The notes beneath the pieces are model-generated. The model was not told where the DNA came from. It saw nothing but the letters and a program-made list of their open reading frames with translations, and ran no database searches. A program made the position numbers and the translations under genes. DNA of 11,282 nucleotides from Chloroflexota bacterium. GTDB lineage: Bacteria; Chloroflexota; Anaerolineae; Anaerolineales; UBA4823. The stretch lies in the NCBI GenBank assembly GCA_021849525.1, contig JAJZSS010000022.1:1-11282 (forward strand). Reading direction: 5' to 3'. The number at the start of each line of letters is the position of its first letter. The first letter of the stretch is position 1. Below are positions 1-6,453 of this stretch, one piece after another.

Positions 1-130
1 TGTTCGTGTCCTCATTTTCCAGGGAGAGTAGCTGTGCGCCAGATTGTATATGCCTGTACAGGCGCGCCTGGCTGTTTATTTCTGGGATGGCCTGCTCCCG
101 AAGGAGTTCAAATCCATAAAGATCATCCAT
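1..130 (-). CDS. M16C metallopeptidase, falcilysin/PreP-like (N-terminal fragment)
   Basis: Only the first 43 residues are in the window; the gene runs off the left edge. The translation opens MDDLYGFELLREQAIPEI and continues through an ARLYRH segment to LLSLENEDTN. This matches the start of the falcilysin / presequence-protease branch (M16C) of the insulinase family as I know it, with the usual (Y)GFEL..(E)..I.E..(S).A.LY.H..(G)..LLSL.N.D pattern. These are zinc peptidases of about 1000 residues that degrade peptides. The HxxEH zinc motif lies a little further on and cannot be seen. The ATG at 130 is preceded by AGAGGG at a normal distance. The gene begins 24 nt after the stop of the FAD-subunit gene, so it is probably co-transcribed with it. 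The family call rests on a short N-terminus only. Confidence 0.72.
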   Translation of the reverse strand, partial: MDDLYGFELLREQAIPEINSQARLYRHIQSGAQLLSLENEDTN

Positions 131-154
131 TCTGTTGCCCTCTGTAGTCTGAGA

Positions 155-922
155 TCAAATGCTTATGCGGGTCATTGTTCGTTCGACCAGGACCCTGGCA
201 GCAGCTTTGCGATAATCAGCCGTCGCCCACTCATCCGAAGCTGTATCGCACGCGAATTGAACCGCCTCGATTGCTCCACCGGGCTCCGGACCATCCAGCG
301 CCAGGCGGGGAAACGCTCCAAATCCCATCAGCGTTATGCGAGTACGCCCAGAAGGCCACCGGGCAACGGCGACGCCGATCACTGGCCAATCTTTTGACGT
401 GCGTCCTACCATTTCTAATTCCAGGCGTACATTACCTGGAATAGTGATCTGGGTGATCAGGCGTTTCTCCAGGTGTGTTTTTCGCAGCGGCAATATCTCA
501 CCATAGGAGATGATTTCACTGCTCCGGTCGAGAGCTGAAATCAGCACCAGCTGTGCATCTATCGCCAGCATGGCGGCTGCCAGCGGCGAGCGCCCGTCAC
601 AGGCAACCAGTGTCCCTGCCAGGGTGCCGGCCTGGCGCAGGTTGAAGCTCGTTTCGCGTTGGGCCGCGCTGCGCAGAGCTGGTGGGAGAACATCCAATTC
701 ACTGAGTGCCTGAAGAGTCAATGTGGCTCCCAAATCGATCTGGTTTCCACGCTGCTCGACCAGATTCAACCCTAAAGCCTGCAGATCCACGATTTCAATC
801 GCTTCTGCGTTTCGTTGGCTCAGGGTAGTTCCACCGCCGATAGGTATGCTCCGGATATCGGAGCCTGCGAGAAGCGCCAATGCATCCTCAAGGGTAGCAG
901 GTCGGTGATAATTAGCAATCAT
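155..922 (-). CDS. FAD-binding subunit of a xanthine dehydrogenase / CO dehydrogenase-type molybdenum hydroxylase
   Basis: A 255-residue protein of the CoxM/CutM/XdhB medium-subunit type (PCMH-type FAD domain followed by a CO-dehydrogenase flavoprotein C-terminal domain). It begins with the typical Y.RP.TLEDALALL segment. The first FAD-pyrophosphate loop is IGGGTTL (28-34); the second is an NLRQAGTLAGTLV segment (94-106) where the family usually has RN-x-GT-x-GGN-L, so the second glycine pair is changed. A C-terminal DYRKAAARVLVER segment (236-248) is typical. Such subunits pass electrons from a 2Fe-2S subunit to an acceptor. No molybdopterin or iron-sulfur subunit lies beside it: its neighbours are a thioesterase and an M16 peptidase. 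It is slightly short for the family (usually about 270-290). The ATG at 922 has a GGAGG about 10 nt upstream. The fold is clear; the substrate and partners are unknown. Confidence 0.85.
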   Translation of the reverse strand: MIANYHRPATLEDALALLAGSDIRSIPIGGGTTLSQRNAEAIEIVDLQALGLNLVEQRGNQIDLGATLTLQALSELDVLPPALRSAAQRETSFNLRQAGTLAGTLVACDGRSPLAAAMLAIDAQLVLISALDRSSEIISYGEILPLRKTHLEKRLITQITIPGNVRLELEMVGRTSKDWPVIGVAVARWPSGRTRITLMGFGAFPRLALDGPEPGGAIEAVQFACDTASDEWATADYRKAAARVLVERTMTRISI

Positions 923-952
923 ATGAGATCAGCCTCCGTTCGTGATTGAAGG

Positions 953-1426
953 TCATTCTGGGTAAACTTTCCAACCGGTCAGATCGATGCTGGTGGATCG
1001 AGTAAAACTTTCAGGCAGGTCAACCAGGACCAGATCGGCTTCTGCCAGCAAGTCTCCTTCGGGTCCGTAAAGCTCGCCGTGCGCCTGGGCGGAGCGCTGC
1101 TTGCATTTTCCAGCGATTCCTACCAGCCTCAGGGGAATGCCGGAAGGTACATTTTTACGATAGTGAATTTGCATACTGGCGGTGAACATAAATCGTTCGG
1201 GTCGCTCGGGATCGTTATACATCTGGCTGCGCCCACCGGCTTCATCCAGGATCGCAGCGACGATGCCACCATGGACAACGCCTGGATAACCTTGAAAATG
1301 CTCGGGAATAGTTACGGTTGCAACCACTTCCCCGGGCGATGTCTGATAAAAGCGCAGCTTTAAACCGAATGGATTTGAGACGCCGCATACAAAACATTTT
1401 TGAGCGCTGGGTTGGGGTGTCGACAA
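953..1426 (-). CDS. PaaI-family hotdog-fold thioesterase
   Basis: A 157-residue single hotdog-domain protein, predicted to hydrolyse acyl-CoA or related thioesters in the cytoplasm. The N-terminal CFVCGVSNPFGLKLRF (11-26) is a common signature of one PaaI-like subgroup. HGGIVAAILDEAGG (52-65) is the catalytic helix, with H52, the GG pair and E62 in the usual places. A Q86IHYRKNVP segment follows, as expected. The start is read as TTG at 1426 because AGGAG lies 7 nt upstream and no in-frame ATG precedes the conserved cysteine motif. It is the first gene of a leftward operon, ending 30 nt before the FAD-subunit gene. The physiological substrate cannot be inferred. Confidence 0.87.
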   Translation of the reverse strand: MSTPQPSAQKCFVCGVSNPFGLKLRFYQTSPGEVVATVTIPEHFQGYPGVVHGGIVAAILDEAGGRSQMYNDPERPERFMFTASMQIHYRKNVPSGIPLRLVGIAGKCKQRSAQAHGELYGPEGDLLAEADLVLVDLPESFTRSTSIDLTGWKVYPE

Positions 1427-1524
1427 AATTGGGCTCCTGCAAAGCAGATTGTCATTGGCAACGGATAAAGTGCAGAATCCACATCTGAGAATTTAGCGGT
1501 ATTGGAATTATGTGGAGCACCCTA

Positions 1525-1530
1525 ATTATA
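1525..1530 (-). promoter_or_regulatory. Candidate promoter (-10) for the leftward thioesterase operon
   Basis: On the minus strand a perfect TATAAT sits at 1530-1525, about 100 nt upstream of the thioesterase start. No good -35 hexamer is visible at 16-18 nt (GATCCA at 17). A perfect inverted repeat, ATCCGG-TTT-CCGGAT (1533-1547), fills the space just upstream of the -10, where an operator could block or help polymerase. Confidence 0.42.
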
Positions 1531-1532
1531 CT

Positions 1533-1547
1533 ATCCGGTTTCCGGAT
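1533..1547. repeat. Perfect inverted repeat ATCCGG-TTT-CCGGAT, candidate operator
   Basis: Six-base arms with a 3-base spacer, lying between the -10 and the -35 region of the leftward promoter in the divergent intergenic region. It is too short and lacks a T-tract, so it does not look like a terminator. Repressor binding is an inference from position and symmetry. Confidence 0.4.
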
Positions 1548-1611
1548 TGGATCGAAGTTGTAAGACAATTAAACAGTTTGGTGTCCTGAGGAAGATGGCT
1601 GAAAAATACGG

Positions 1612-1617
1612 TATAAT
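1612..1617 (+). promoter_or_regulatory. Candidate -10 element of the glmS promoter
   Basis: A perfect TATAAT on the plus strand, about 55 nt upstream of the proposed ribozyme cleavage site and 400 nt upstream of the glmS start. Transcription would begin near 1624 and include the whole ribozyme. The -35 is weak: TGAGGA at 1587-1592 with a 19-nt spacer is the best I see. Confidence 0.45.
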
Positions 1618-1671
1618 GCGCACACGAACATTCGATGGAGGTGAACCGGTAAATTTTGTCCGAGGGAAAAC

Positions 1672-1925
1672 AGCGCATGGCCCCAGCATTTTTGGGGTGA
1701 CGAGGATGAGGGTTCCCACTCGCGAGGGTGGGCTAACCGGAATAATCAGCAGGAAGCAGTCATATCTGGCTGAACGGCAGGCTTCCAGCCTGCCGTCCGG
1801 GAAAATCGAAAGATCAGCGGAAGCCCTCTGGGTGTGCTACCACCCAATTTCATTCCCTCCTAAACAACATACAGGCCAAACGCCGGCCAGGTAACTGGCC
1901 GGATAAAATACTGTGTGAGTGGCAG
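1672..1925 (+). ncRNA. glmS ribozyme: glmS ribozyme (GlcN6P-activated self-cleaving leader), with an internal insertion
   Basis: Directly upstream of glmS. From memory I matched this to the Thermoanaerobacter/Bacillus glmS ribozymes. The order is: cleavage-site A|GCGC (1672/1673); a hairpin GCCCCA/TGGGGT (1680-1685 with 1693-1698); the conserved TGACGAGG (1698-1705); stem GAGGG/CCCTC (1708-1712 with 1824-1828), like the GCAGGG/CCCUGC stem of the reference; AATCGAAAGATCAGCGG (1804-1820), like UAUCGAGACAUCGGCGG; hairpin TGGGTG/CACCCA (1829-1834 with 1841-1846) as P3; a P4-like stem CATACAG/CTGTGTG (1868-1874 with 1911-1917) capped by CCGGCCAG-GTAA-CTGGCCGG (1883-1902); and a pseudoknot from the P3 loop TGCTAC (1835-1840) to GTGGCA (1919-1924), like P3.1. 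Core CGC (1674-1676) can pair with GCG (1817-1819). It should cleave on binding GlcN6P and lower glmS mRNA. The 1715-1800 insertion is not in the references I remember. Primary similarity is patchy, so the call rests on order, position and pairing. Confidence 0.8.
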
Positions 1926-2017
1926 ATTGAACGACGCCGCTGCAAGCAGGGCTGCTAACCCTGTCGCTGGCAGATTGGCGCGCGAGATTAGACATCAAAG
2001 GATGGAGGGACTTCTTC

Positions 2018-3859
2018 ATGTGTGGAATTGTTGGATATATTGGGCCGCAGGATGCCACTCCGATCATTCTGAATGGTCTCAAGCGGCTGGAATACCGCGG
2101 TTACGATTCGGCTGGCCTGGCTGTGCTGGAAAATTCGCATATCGAGGTCCGGCGGGATGCTGGGAAACTTTCCCGGCTGGCGACTCTGGTGCATGATTTG
2201 CCTGTCCATGGGCATGTTGGGATTGGGCATACCCGCTGGGCGACCCACGGTGAGCCGAATGCCCGCAATGCGCACCCCCATATGGGGATGACCGGAGATG
2301 TGGTGGTTGTTCACAATGGGATTGTCGAAAACTATCTGGCGCTGCGTGAAGATTTGCAGGCCGAAGGTGTGATCTTCAAATCAGAAACCGACAGCGAAGT
2401 GATCGTTCACCTGGTGGAACACTACCTGGGCGCAGGTTACGACCTGACCGAAGCTGCCCGCCAGGCGCTGGGGCACCTCAAAGGTGCCCATGGGGTGGTT
2501 CTACTCTCCTCTCGCGAACCGGATAAAATCGTCGCCGCCCGCATCGGCAATGCCGGAGGCGTGGTGATAGGTGTTGGGCAGGACGAGATGTATGTAGCCT
2601 CCGATTTGCCGGCGATCCTGGATCATACCCGCCGGGTCGTTTTCCTCGAGTCCGGTCAGATGGCGACCATCACCCGCCAGGGACTGGCGGTGCAATCCCT
2701 TACCGGTGCCGGGCTGCCCTATGAAATTCATACTATTGCCTGGGACCCTGTCGCGGCGGAAAAAGGGGAATACCGCCACTTCATGGAAAAAGAGATCCAT
2801 GAACAGGTGCGCTCGCTCACCGATACCATTGGCGGGCGAGTCGACTTCGACCAGGCACGAATCCTCTTACCTGAGCTGAATCTGACTCCTGAGATCGCCC
2901 GCAGCATTAAAAAAATCACCATTGTCGCCTCCGGCACAGCCTGGCACGCCGGGACGGTGGGAAAAGTACTGATCGAGCGAATTGCTCGCCTGCCGGTAGA
3001 AGTAGACATTGCCTCAGAATTTCGCTACCGCGACCCGATCGTTGATGGCGATACCGTCATCCTGGCCATCAGCCAGTCGGGCGAGACGGCGGACACCCTG
3101 GCGGCGATGGAAGAAGGGCGCTCAAAAGGTGCGCGTTTATGGTCGATCGTGAATGCGATTGGCTCGCAGGCCATGCGCATCGCCGATGGCTATATCTCGA
3201 TGCTCAGCGGCCCGGAAATCGGTGTGGCCTCGACCAAGGCGTACACCGCTCCCCTGGTGGACCTGTATATGCTGGCGATCTTACTGGGGGACTTGCGCGG
3301 TGTTTTGGATGAGAGCACTCGCCGGAAGCTGATCGCCGATCTACGCCTTGTTCCTGATCTTGCAGGTCGCTGTCTGGATCGCGAAGCGGAAGTAGAGAAA
3401 GTAGCCCGGGTCTTACTGAATGTCACCAACTGCCTGTATTTGGGTCGCGGCATCAATATGCCCACCGCCAGCGAAGGCGCACTCAAGCTGAAGGAGCTGT
3501 CGTACATCCATGCAGAGGGGTATCCGGCAGGTGAGATGAAGCACGGGCCGATTGCGCTGATCGATCATGATCTGCCGGTCATCGTGATTGCCCCGCGCGA
3601 CCCCTGGTACGATAAGATGTTAAGCCAGATCGAGCAGGCCAAAGCTCGCGGTGGAATGGTGATTGCTGTAGCGACCGATGGCGATGAGCTGATTGCTTCC
3701 AAGGCAGATCATGTACTCTGGGTTCCCGAGACGCCCTGGATGCTCAGCCCCATTACTACCGTCATTCCCCTGCAAATGCTGGCGTATCATATTGCCGCTC
3801 TGCGCGGCCTGGATGTGGACCAGCCGCGTAATCTGGCGAAAAGTGTGACCGTAGAATAA
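2018..3859 (+). CDS. glmS: Glutamine--fructose-6-phosphate aminotransferase (isomerizing)
   Basis: Complete 613-residue GlmS (family usual about 600-615). It converts fructose-6-phosphate and glutamine to glucosamine-6-phosphate and glutamate, the first step to UDP-GlcNAc for peptidoglycan and glycans. The N-terminal glutaminase domain starts MCGIVGYIG, with Cys2 as the nucleophile after removal of Met1, then RGYDSAG (28-34), HTRWATHG (71-78), HNGIVEN (99-105) and SETDSE (122-127). The isomerase half has two SIS domains: ASGTAWHAG (304-312, where SGTSYHA is more usual), SQSGETADT (352-360), EGALKLKELSYIHAEGYPAGEMKHGP (486-511), and the C-terminal PRNLAKSVTVE that carries the catalytic lysine. 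The ATG at 2018 has GGAGGG about 9 nt upstream. It is transcribed alone from the ribozyme-bearing leader and converges with the next gene, 49 nt away, with no clear terminator between them. Confidence 0.98.
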   Translation: MCGIVGYIGPQDATPIILNGLKRLEYRGYDSAGLAVLENSHIEVRRDAGKLSRLATLVHDLPVHGHVGIGHTRWATHGEPNARNAHPHMGMTGDVVVVHNGIVENYLALREDLQAEGVIFKSETDSEVIVHLVEHYLGAGYDLTEAARQALGHLKGAHGVVLLSSREPDKIVAARIGNAGGVVIGVGQDEMYVASDLPAILDHTRRVVFLESGQMATITRQGLAVQSLTGAGLPYEIHTIAWDPVAAEKGEYRHFMEKEIHEQVRSLTDTIGGRVDFDQARILLPELNLTPEIARSIKKITIVASGTAWHAGTVGKVLIERIARLPVEVDIASEFRYRDPIVDGDTVILAISQSGETADTLAAMEEGRSKGARLWSIVNAIGSQAMRIADGYISMLSGPEIGVASTKAYTAPLVDLYMLAILLGDLRGVLDESTRRKLIADLRLVPDLAGRCLDREAEVEKVARVLLNVTNCLYLGRGINMPTASEGALKLKELSYIHAEGYPAGEMKHGPIALIDHDLPVIVIAPRDPWYDKMLSQIEQAKARGGMVIAVATDGDELIASKADHVLWVPETPWMLSPITTVIPLQMLAYHIAALRGLDVDQPRNLAKSVTVE

Positions 3860-3908
3860 GTCTATCTTTTTGGATCATCACCGGGGTCGACTGGAAAAAC
3901 AGGCCAGG

Positions 3909-5603
3909 CTAGTTTTGAACAACAGCTGAGCCTTTTCCATCCAGGGCGACCCCGGTCACAGTTCCACCGCTTTCAACAGTTCCGACGCGAATAGTATTAT
4001 AGATGGTCACCGGTTGGACCGGTTCTGGCGCAGCTGGTTCAGCGGTGTAATAAATTCGCCGGCTGCGTATGTAGAATCTTTCAGATTTTGAGTCGAAGTC
4101 ATAGGTGGGGATATATCTGCCGATCAACTCTGAGATACTTTTGAGCAGTTGTTCGCTGGGGAGTAACAGCAAGCTATCTTCCAATGTATCCAGGTCAACG
4201 TTGACCGGGTGCCCGTTCAAACATCCGCTCTGGAAAGGAGGGGTAACCGACCAGGGCTGCCTGAGGTGTCTCGGGCATTTTAGCGCAAAGCCTTCCTCCC
4301 GTTTTACGATTTGAAAATCTGTCCATCCACACACCTCGCAAGCGAAATAACCTTCCTGATCACAGCCATCCTGAGGGCAGCTCAGATACACATACACCTT
4401 CATCAGGCGCTGCATGCGATTGGCAAGCGCCAGAGGTGAGATGCCCGTCGCACGATACCCGATACCCGGTTTGACTTTCAGCTCTAAGATATCAGCCGTT
4501 ATCCGCAGCAGGCTATCTTTTTGGGCGGCAGTATAACGCGCCAGCTCGGGGACATTGCGAAAACCGCGGGTCTGGATGAACAGGGTGGGTTGGGTGTGCA
4601 GGCTTTGCACTTTGGTGATAATCTCGCCCAGACTGATTAGCGCCCAATTGCGAAATTGGGTGGCGCTCAACTTGCCTGCCAGGCTGATCACACCCCGGTC
4701 GAGACGGATCGTCAGTGAAGTTTCGCGCTGCTCATCGATCGTAACGCGATAGCGCGCGTCGCGCACTTCAGGGTAGCTGGCTTCCAGCTCCCGGTAGCCT
4801 TTGGTATAGGGAGTATCGTCTGTGATCGTCATCCAGCGAAAGCGGCTGCTTTCGGGGTCTGGGTCGTGCAGCCGGCTGGAGCGCAGCGATTCTTCTAGCA
4901 AGAAGGGCAGAGAGTTCTTAAGCTCGGTGGTAATGATCAAACTGACCAGATTGAGGCCAGCTCCATGCTCGATAGCAATTTCCAGGCCGTGGAGGATACT
5001 CGGCTCGCGCCCGTGGATGACACAATAGCCCGCTTCCAAATTGAGCCAGAAGAAGCCATACAGCGTTTCGTAAGTCGAGGTTGGATTTTGCCCGGCATCG
5101 ATATAGTCGATGCGTCGTAAAAACCAGTAGCTGCCTTCGAGCAGCCTGGGCTGATCGGCGAATTCCAGCAGCGATTCCAATTGCAGAGTCTGAACTAAAG
5201 GGAGGTCCTCGACGATATGGGCATTCCAGGCTTCGATCTCACGCCGGATCTCAGCTTCCATCTCTGCCCGATCGGGGCGTTTTACCCGGTGTGGATTGAA
5301 CAAGAAGATATATAGGGTCGGATTTTGCCCGTAGCGGTACTCTTCGTATAATTGATCGATCTGGGTTGGGCTGATCTCAGGGCATGCCTCGATGAGCAGG
5401 ATTAATTTATCCCGGGTCAAGCCGCGAATGGTATCTGTTGGATTGACTGATTGGATCCTGGTGGTCTCTCGGATGCGCGTCCGAAGACGATCGACCAGGC
5501 CGGGCTGGTCCAGTAACAGGTACAACTGCTTGCGCAATGCGAACACCGGTATTTGCTGCAGGTGGTGCGTGCGAGTCAGACTACGTTCCATTGCCGTCCC
5601 CAT
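3909..5603 (-). CDS. Unrecognised 564-residue protein with a C-terminal Cys/His (zinc-type) cluster
   Basis: I do not recognise this family. There is no signal peptide or membrane segment, so it is probably cytoplasmic. Residue numbers count from a TTG at 5606; the ATG at 5603 is residue 2. Residues 15-100 look helical and charged (LRKQLYLLLDQPGLVDRL; LTRDKLILLIEACPEIS). Residues 110-260 form a hydrophobic/acidic region with GYCVIHGREPSILHG. Residues 405-466 hold C410-x4-C415, C423-x2-C426 (CEVCGW), C444-x2-H447 and C462-x3-H466, four pairs that could bind two metals. After a proline-rich linker (523-532) the C-terminus ends in a Gly/Val/Thr repeat-like tail (NTIRVGTVESGGTVTGVAL). The start is uncertain: the ATG at 5591 has a GGGGA five nt upstream, while 5603 and 5606 lack a clear ribosome-binding site. 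It is a single gene, convergent with glmS and divergent from the CHRD gene. No function is proposed. Confidence 0.85.
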   Translation of the reverse strand: MGTAMERSLTRTHHLQQIPVFALRKQLYLLLDQPGLVDRLRTRIRETTRIQSVNPTDTIRGLTRDKLILLIEACPEISPTQIDQLYEEYRYGQNPTLYIFLFNPHRVKRPDRAEMEAEIRREIEAWNAHIVEDLPLVQTLQLESLLEFADQPRLLEGSYWFLRRIDYIDAGQNPTSTYETLYGFFWLNLEAGYCVIHGREPSILHGLEIAIEHGAGLNLVSLIITTELKNSLPFLLEESLRSSRLHDPDPESSRFRWMTITDDTPYTKGYRELEASYPEVRDARYRVTIDEQRETSLTIRLDRGVISLAGKLSATQFRNWALISLGEIITKVQSLHTQPTLFIQTRGFRNVPELARYTAAQKDSLLRITADILELKVKPGIGYRATGISPLALANRMQRLMKVYVYLSCPQDGCDQEGYFACEVCGWTDFQIVKREEGFALKCPRHLRQPWSVTPPFQSGCLNGHPVNVDLDTLEDSLLLLPSEQLLKSISELIGRYIPTYDFDSKSERFYIRSRRIYYTAEPAAPEPVQPVTIYNTIRVGTVESGGTVTGVALDGKGSAVVQN

Positions 5604-5652
5604 CAAACCATAAAATCAAAATCCAGCGGTGTGGTTGTGGAAATCTATTTAT

Positions 5653-5661
5653 AGTATAGCA
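5653..5661 (-). promoter_or_regulatory. Candidate extended -10 promoter for the 564-residue gene
   Basis: On the minus strand TGCTATACT (5661-5653) is an extended -10 element (TG-n-TATACT), about 50 nt upstream of the likely start, in a clearly AT-rich stretch. No strong -35 is seen at 17 nt, which extended -10 promoters can tolerate. Confidence 0.42.
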
Positions 5662-5690
5662 AATATTATTTGACGAAAACCACTTAATTG

Positions 5691-5759
5691 TTGACAGGGT
5701 AATATCAGATAATTTAGATAGAAAATCACCCTTTACAATCTGATGAAAAATAGTAAAAT
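5691..5759 (+). promoter_or_regulatory. Two tandem candidate promoters for the CHRD gene
   Basis: The first has a perfect -35 TTGACA (5691-5696) and a weaker -10 TAGATA (5715-5720, 18-nt spacer). The second has TTTACA (5732-5737) and TAAAAT (5754-5759) with a 16-nt spacer; it would start transcription about 50 nt before the ATG. The AT-rich composition contrasts with the flanking genes. A TTGACG at 5670-5675, 21 nt before the TTGACA, may be chance. Confidence 0.5.
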
Positions 5760-5819
5760 CGTAACAGTAAGATTGCACGTTGAGATATTAATGATTGATT
5801 GAGAGAAGGAGGTAATGCT

Positions 5820-6329
5820 ATGAACCGTAAGTATCGTCTGGTGATTCTGGCTATGGTGGCATTGATCGTATTTGCTCTACCAGCTACTGTCCTGGCAAAT
5901 AAGGTTATTTTCAAAGCCAAATTGACGACCGGGGCCGAGCTGCATGATGTAGCAGGCTCGAAAGCCTCGGGATCGATGGTGTTAGTATCTAATATCAACG
6001 GAACCCCACGCTTTGCCCTCTCGGTCTTTAAGCTTTCGGGTCCAGTGGCTGGAGCTCATATACATGGTCCAGCATCGACAGCCGAGAATGCGCCAGTGCT
6101 GATTACTTTGTGCGGCTCTGGACCGACGGCTGCAATCGTGACAACCTGTGAAACTTCCTCAGATGGAACTTTAATGGTGTCTGGCGATATCACACCGACT
6201 TTCCTGGCTGCAGCGGGGATCACTGGGGCAACTTTTATGCAGTACCTCAACGATGGCTTGATGTACGTAAATGTCCATACCGCCCTGAATCCGGCCGGCG
6301 AGGCGCGAGGCCAGCTCGTTCTGCAGTAA
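5820..6329 (+). CDS. Secreted CHRD-domain protein
   Basis: A 169-residue exported protein. Residues 1-26 form a classic signal peptide: MNRKYR, a hydrophobic core, then an ATVLA cleavage site before NK. The rest is one CHRD (chordin-type) domain: KLTTGAEL near the start, HIHGPAS (80-86), paired cysteines 98 and 110 that may form a disulfide, NVHT (151-154) and the ending GEARGQLVL (160-168), which is the family hallmark. CHRD domains are extracellular beta folds whose role in bacteria is poorly defined. The ATG at 5820 is fixed by a strong AAGGAGG 7 nt upstream; an upstream in-frame TTG at 5799 would put the ribosome site inside the coding region and spoil the signal peptide. The gene is monocistronic, with its own promoters and a strong terminator. 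Confidence 0.92.
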   Translation: MNRKYRLVILAMVALIVFALPATVLANKVIFKAKLTTGAELHDVAGSKASGSMVLVSNINGTPRFALSVFKLSGPVAGAHIHGPASTAENAPVLITLCGSGPTAAIVTTCETSSDGTLMVSGDITPTFLAAAGITGATFMQYLNDGLMYVNVHTALNPAGEARGQLVLQ

Positions 6330-6399
6330 AACCAAATACGACTTACCTGAACAGGGGGTGTTAGCTTTGTTTTCAGGTCTACATCTTTATAGCTAGCGC

Positions 6400-6440
6400 A
6401 CCACGTCCGGTCATCTCCGACCGGGCGTGGTTTGTTTTTA
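6400..6440 (+). terminator. Strong intrinsic terminator after the CHRD gene
   Basis: A 13-bp stem with one T·G pair, ACCACGTCCGGTC (6400-6412) with GACCGGGCGTGGT (6419-6431), loop ATCTCC, followed by TTTGTTTTTA. The T-tract is on the plus strand only, so it serves the CHRD gene. The opposing glycosidase gene stops at 6454 and may use the hairpin less efficiently. Confidence 0.9.
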
Positions 6441-6453
6441 GCTCCCGTCGGCT

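Noticed and set aside
44..397. Plus-strand open frame of 117 codons at the left edge
   Set aside because: It lies opposite the well-supported FAD-subunit and M16 genes, has no recognisable motif, and its translation is low-quality (rich in Arg/Ser/Pro).
1737..1800. Possible SRP RNA (AGGAAGCAG followed by a stem)
   Set aside because: The AGGAAGCAG string recalls the domain IV loop, but the flanking bases do not form the required UCC-GGAA-GGA hairpin, and the segment is better explained as the arm inserted in the glmS ribozyme.
3860..3908. Terminator between glmS and the convergent gene
   Set aside because: The 49-nt gap has short A and T runs and a 4-bp CTGG/CCAG match, but no stem of useful length followed by a T-tract on either strand.
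5670..5696. Direct repeat TTGACG ... TTGACA as a regulator-binding pair
   Set aside because: Only five identical bases in an AT-rich region, and the second copy is already explained as a -35 hexamer.
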